DNA of 64,000 bases, from the NCBI RefSeq assembly GCF_003150835.1, contig NZ_CP029479.1, forward strand, positions 868,001 through 932,000, read 5' to 3'. Source of the DNA: Phenylobacterium parvum. Lineage in GTDB: Bacteria; Pseudomonadota; Alphaproteobacteria; Caulobacterales; Caulobacteraceae. Positions 60,641-64,000 of the stretch are shown one piece after another. Position 1 is the stretch's first letter. Every line of letters begins with the position of its first letter. The notes below the pieces were generated by a model. The model saw only the letters and a list, made by a program, of their open reading frames with translations, made no database searches and had not been told where the DNA came from. The position numbers and the translations under genes are program-made.

Positions 60641-60777
60641 GACCCCCTCAGTCAGCTTCGCTGACAGCTCCCCCTTGGGGGAGCAATGGCTCCCTAATTT
60701 CCCCCTTGGGGGAGCAATGGCTCCCTAATTCCTCCCCATCAGGGGGAGGTGGACCGCGCAGCGGGCCGGAGGGGGTC
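60641..60777. repeat. Intergenic repeat unit with an internal 31-bp tandem duplication
   Basis: A complete unit (GACCCCCTC to GAGGGGGTC) lengthened by a perfect duplication of 31 bp: 60670-60700 and 60701-60730 (CCCCCTTGGGGGAGC and the following AATGGCTCCCTAATT). Confidence 0.9.
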
Positions 60778-60792
60778 AGCGGCGACGGGGAA

Positions 60793-60841
60793 TGACCCCG
60801 TCAGTCGGCTCCGCCCGGAGCTCCCCTTGGGGGAGCAATTG
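60793..60841. repeat. Half repeat unit
   Basis: A left half with GTCGGCTCCGCCCGGAG, ending at the stop codon region of the carboxylesterase. Confidence 0.8.
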
Positions 60842-60847
60842 GGTGAC

Positions 60848-62545
60848 CTAGAAGGTGAGGCCCGACCAGGCGGTGCGGCAGTGGTGCTGGTCGCGGAAGG
60901 CGTCGGCGGTCATGCCCGCCACGCCGCCGCCGCTGGCCACGTCGAGGGCCTGGACGTTGCCACGGGCGAAGTCGGCCCACGCGGGGGCGCCGGCGCCGTT
61001 CGGGTTCCCGGTCCGGGCGAAGTTGGTCCAGTAGGTCGACATGGTCGCCTGCAGGGCCTTCTGCTCGGCGTTCTGGCCTGCGGAGGCCATGCCGAATAGA
61101 TAGGGCAGTTCGAAGGCGTGGGCCGCCCCCTGGGGCAGGCTGAGGACATAGCGGCCCCCGAAGGCGCCGACGATGGGCACGGCGGTCTGGTCGCGGAATT
61201 CGTACATCCAGGTCGGCGACTTCCGGGCGGCGATCCGCGAGGAGACGTTGATCCCGTTGCAGGAGAAGGTGCTGTCGGTGGAGGCGGCGGCCGAGGCGAA
61301 GCTGGGCGCCAGGGCCGGGTCATCGCCGAAGCGGCTGAGGGGATAGTAGCGCTCGGACAGGGCTCCCGCCGGAACACCCTGGGCGGCCTCCACCTGGCGG
61401 GCGGACTTGGCGAAGCCCTCTGCGGTCAGGAGGAAGGACCGGTCAGCCGGGTTGAAGTTCGGCGGCTGGCTGCGCATTCGGGCCTCCAACTCAGTGATGG
61501 CGAAGAAGAGGCGCATCTCGTCTTCATTGGACCCATTCATCACCGGGACGCGGTTGTTCCGGCCGGCGGCGAAGGTCGCCTTCACGGTGGCGGGAAGGAC
61601 CCGGCCGTCGACCGACGGCACCAGGTTGCCGACCCCCTTGCCGTAGGCGTTCATGAGTTTTCCGCGCACCAGGGCTTCGGGCAGGCTGCGCATGCAGGCG
61701 GCCGAGGCCGGATCCGCCGCGCAAGCCGGGCCGGCGTCCTGGCCGGACACGGCCGCCTTGAGGGCGGCGGCGCTGACGGCCTCCATTTCGGCCTGGGTCT
61801 TCTGGCTGTCCACTCCGTAAGCCCCGCTCTGGATGATGGCCTTGTCGAAGAGGCCCCTGGACAGGGGTGAAGCGAGGTGGGTGAGGACGCTGAAGCCGCC
61901 CGCCGATTCCCCGAAGATCGTCACGTTGCGGGCGTCGCCGCCGAACCGGGAGATGTTGGCCCGCACCCACTTGAGGGCGGCCTGCTGGTCCATGATTCCG
62001 TAGTTCCCCGCCGAGCCGCCGGAGGCGCGCAGGGCCGGATGTGCGAGGAAGCCCATGGCTCCGAGCCGGTACTGGACGGTGACCACGATCACCCCGCGCG
62101 AGACCAGGGGGCTCGGGTCGGCGTAGGTGGAGGCGTCGCCGGTGGTGAAGGCGCCGCCGTGGATCCAGACCATGACCGGGTAGCGGCCCTTGGCGGCCGG
62201 GGCGTGGACGTCGAGGTAGAGGCAGTCCTCGCTTTCGGTCCGGGACCGGAAGGGGCTCTCGGGGCCGGTCTGGAGGCAGGGGGCGGCGGACTTGCCGCGG
62301 GCGATGGGTTCCTTCCACTTCGCCGCCGGCTGGGGCGCGCGCCAGCGAAGGTCGCCGACGGGCGGCGCGGCGAAGGGAATGGCGAAGTAGGAGACCATCT
62401 CGCCCCGGGCGGTGGCCTGGACCGGACCGCCGGCGGTCTTCACCACCGCAGGCGCCGCGGCGGCGGCGGCCGAGGCGGACATGAGGCCGGCGAGGATGAG
62501 GCCCGAAGCCGCCGCCCGGATCCGGGCCGTGATCGTCGTTTGCAT
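60848..62545 (-). CDS. Secreted type-B carboxylesterase/lipase
   Basis: A 565-residue serine esterase with a cleaved signal peptide (ends ASAAAAAA near residue 31). The nucleophile elbow FGESAGGFSV (Ser near 210) and the oxyanion HGGAFTTG are clear, with YQYRLGAMGFLAHP and SEDCLYLDVHAP typical of the type-B family; the acid Glu is in GSNEDEMRLF and the His lies in AAHAFELPYLFG. ATG 62545 has GGGGGA upstream; the frame continues further but without a signal peptide. It is a cargo-type gene between two phage-like modules. Confidence 0.93.
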   Translation of the reverse strand: MQTTITARIRAAASGLILAGLMSASAAAAAAPAVVKTAGGPVQATARGEMVSYFAIPFAAPPVGDLRWRAPQPAAKWKEPIARGKSAAPCLQTGPESPFRSRTESEDCLYLDVHAPAAKGRYPVMVWIHGGAFTTGDASTYADPSPLVSRGVIVVTVQYRLGAMGFLAHPALRASGGSAGNYGIMDQQAALKWVRANISRFGGDARNVTIFGESAGGFSVLTHLASPLSRGLFDKAIIQSGAYGVDSQKTQAEMEAVSAAALKAAVSGQDAGPACAADPASAACMRSLPEALVRGKLMNAYGKGVGNLVPSVDGRVLPATVKATFAAGRNNRVPVMNGSNEDEMRLFFAITELEARMRSQPPNFNPADRSFLLTAEGFAKSARQVEAAQGVPAGALSERYYPLSRFGDDPALAPSFASAAASTDSTFSCNGINVSSRIAARKSPTWMYEFRDQTAVPIVGAFGGRYVLSLPQGAAHAFELPYLFGMASAGQNAEQKALQATMSTYWTNFARTGNPNGAGAPAWADFARGNVQALDVASGGGVAGMTADAFRDQHHCRTAWSGLTF

Positions 62546-62743
62546 GTGCGTTCCCCCCGGACCCGACGGTCTTCCGACGGGGTCCGCCCTCTCTATGGCC
62601 CCGGGCTCGTGGCGGCGCAATCCGGGGGGGATGTAATTTCCCGGTGGTATTCTTTGGTCCCTCGCGGGGCCGGGACTAGGATGCAGGCCTGATCCGGAGC
62701 CGCGCCTGTGGCCCTGGACCCTGATCCCGGACCCCGAGAGACC

Positions 62744-63331
62744 ATGACCCCGACGACGGCGAAGGCCGCCGACGCGCAGGGCGGCTATTCCCGCGCGCTC
62801 GGCCTGGAAATCTGTGACCGCACGGCGGCGGGCGGCGCGCCCCGGACCCTGAGGCGCTCGCCCCTGAACGTGCTCCAGCGCGACCTGCGGGCCTGGCTGG
62901 ACGGCGACCCCGAGTTCGCGGCCCTGTTCGGCCTGGCCTGCGCGGCGGGGGCGACGCCCCTGCGCTACAGCCTGACGCGGGCGGCGGACTTCTGCGGGCG
63001 GATCGCCGCGGGGGCGCCGATGAGCGAGGCCTGCGGGGCGGAGGGCATGCCCTCGCTGGCCACCGTGCAGTGGTGGACCCAGAGGCGGCCGGAGTTCGCC
63101 GCCATGCTGGCCGCCGCCCTGGACGCCCAGTCCCGGCGGCTGGCGGACGAGGTGACGGCGATCTCCGACGCCGCCAGCCCGGAGACCCTGCAGATCTCGC
63201 GCATGCGCATCGCCGCCCGCCAGTGGCTGGCCGTGCGCCTGGCCCGGCAGACGCCGGAGGTCCCGGGGCGTGTGGTCGCCGACGCGGAGGGCTGGCCGCC
63301 CGGCCTGGTGGTGGAGGCGGCGGAGTTCTGA
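62744..63331 (+). CDS. Phage terminase small subunit
   Basis: A 195-residue protein with the HTH-like terminase small-subunit build: ALFGLACAAGATPLRYSLTRA, then AAGAPMSEACGAEGMPSLATVQWWTQ (quoted in part: EACGAEGMPSLATVQWWTQ), and the tail RMRIAARQWLAVRLARQTPE. The small subunit recognises phage DNA and stimulates the large subunit. It is ATG 62744 or, less likely, GTG 62708. The large-subunit gene overlaps its stop by one base (TGATG). Confidence 0.85.
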   Translation: MTPTTAKAADAQGGYSRALGLEICDRTAAGGAPRTLRRSPLNVLQRDLRAWLDGDPEFAALFGLACAAGATPLRYSLTRAADFCGRIAAGAPMSEACGAEGMPSLATVQWWTQRRPEFAAMLAAALDAQSRRLADEVTAISDAASPETLQISRMRIAARQWLAVRLARQTPEVPGRVVADAEGWPPGLVVEAAEF

Positions 63332-64000
63332 TGCGGATCCCCCGGACCTGGACCCCGCGTCCCTACCAGCTGGGCCTCTGGCGCTACCTGCAGGGCGGGG
63401 GCCTGCGGGCCGACGTGGCCGCCCATCGCCGCTGGGGCAAGGACGAGGTGGCCCTGCACTGGACGGCGAGCCGGATGGTCACCCGCCCCGGCGTCTACTG
63501 GCACATGCTGCCCGAGGCGGCCCACGCCCGGAAGGCGATCTGGGAGGCGGTGAACCCGCACACCGGCCGGCGGCGGATCGACGAGGCCTTCCCCAGGGCC
63601 CTGCGCGCCTCCACCCGGGGCGGGGACATGCGGATCGAGCTGAAGAACGGCGCGGTCTGGCAGGTGACGGGCTCGGACAACTACGACCGGCTGGTGGGCG
63701 CCTCGCCCCTGGGGGTGGTGTTCTCGGAGTGGGCCCTGGCCAAGCCGGAGGCCTGGACCTACCTGCGCCCGATCCTGGCGGAGAACGGCGGCTGGGCCCT
63801 GTTCCTCTGGACGCCGAGGGGCCGCAACCACGCGGTGCGGGCCTTCGAGAGCCGCAGCCGGGACCCGGACTGGTTCACCCTGAAGTCCCCCGCCACCCAC
63901 ACCGACGTCTTCACCGCCGAGCAGCTGGCCAAGGAGGAGGCCGACCTGGTGGCGGAGACCGGATCGGCGGAGGAGGGACGGGCCCGGTTCGCGACCGAAT
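63331..64000 (+). CDS. Phage terminase large subunit, N-terminal part (runs off the window)
   Basis: The first 223 residues of a packaging ATPase-nuclease. Walker A is AHRRWGKDE (Lys37), Walker B is GVVFSEWA (near 128-135) and the coupling motif is FLWTPRGRNH. The start AQ-type sequence RTWTPRPYQLGLWRYLQ and LPEAAHARKAIWEAVNPHTG (quoted in part) match terminases of alphaproteobacterial prophages, not the RcGTA-type large subunit as I remember it. The nuclease domain lies outside the window. Confidence 0.92.
   Translation, partial: MRIPRTWTPRPYQLGLWRYLQGGGLRADVAAHRRWGKDEVALHWTASRMVTRPGVYWHMLPEAAHARKAIWEAVNPHTGRRRIDEAFPRALRASTRGGDMRIELKNGAVWQVTGSDNYDRLVGASPLGVVFSEWALAKPEAWTYLRPILAENGGWALFLWTPRGRNHAVRAFESRSRDPDWFTLKSPATHTDVFTAEQLAKEEADLVAETGSAEEGRARFATE

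Larger units (their letters stand above)
62744..64000 (+). mobile_element. Prophage packaging module, left part
   Basis: Terminase small and large subunits define a tailed-phage packaging module that continues beyond base 64000. The left boundary is unclear: the S24 repressor and three small genes at 58381-60625 may belong to the same prophage, with a carboxylesterase and repeats in between. No integrase or att duplication is visible. Confidence 0.7.

Noticed and set aside
62744..64000. Gene transfer agent head cluster
   Set aside because: The terminase large-subunit motifs (HRRWGKDE, FLWTPRGRNH) fit prophage terminases and do not resemble the RcGTA-type large subunit as I remember it; downstream genes are needed to decide.

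Overview
The window is very G+C-rich chromosomal DNA from an alphaproteobacterium, almost certainly a member of the Caulobacteraceae. Phenylobacterium is my best guess, but the genus cannot be fixed from this sequence alone. Supporting signs are the order bamD-recN-ligA, a leuA gene just ahead of mreB-mreC-mreD-mrdA-rodA, a C-x-C form of the LigA zinc finger, DUF4169 and ribbon-helix-helix small proteins, and about 18 copies of a C/G-rich intergenic repeat of roughly 105 bp. No rRNA, tRNA or CRISPR array was seen.

Layout. 1-13.7 kb: end of bamD, recN and ligA (DNA repair and replication), a membrane protein with a double zinc ribbon, an M24B aminopeptidase, prmA, an alpha/beta hydrolase, uvrD, and a Coq4-like gene behind a 17-bp palindrome. 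13.7-20.3 kb: aatA-type aminotransferase with a small DUF4169 gene, a DUF4136 lipoprotein, a VTT-domain membrane protein, leuA with a putative leucine attenuator and a downstream EamA transporter, and a PhyH dioxygenase. 20.5-26.3 kb: the complete rod-shape (elongasome) operon. 26.4-47.6 kb: accessory metabolism and transport (MFS pumps, two epoxide-hydrolase-like enzymes, proline iminopeptidase, amidase, class-III aminotransferase, a DUF1254 pair with a divergent Crp/Fnr regulator, an alcohol dehydrogenase, an alkyltransferase), ending in a long coiled-coil membrane protein that resembles polar protein TipN but carries a one-base frameshift.

47.6-58.3 kb: both methylmalonyl-CoA mutase subunits, a FitAB/VapBC toxin-antitoxin pair bracketed by two near-identical direct repeats, two tandem serine-hydrolase paralogues, a repeat array containing a 164-bp MITE-like insertion with terminal inverted repeats and a 10-bp target duplication, a nitronate monooxygenase, and a DHA2-type exporter. 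58.4-64 kb: a phage-like segment with an S24-type repressor, three TGTA-N7-TACA operator-like sites, four small genes, a secreted carboxylesterase, then terminase small and large subunits. The large subunit runs off the window.

Most novel observations: the MITE-like insertion inside a tandem intergenic repeat, whose boundaries are confirmed by the 133-bp repeat period; the repressor operator set tying a distant orphan gene to the phage repressor; the leaderless-type leucine leader peptide with mutually exclusive hairpins before leuA; and the toxin-antitoxin cassette flanked by its own repeat subtype.
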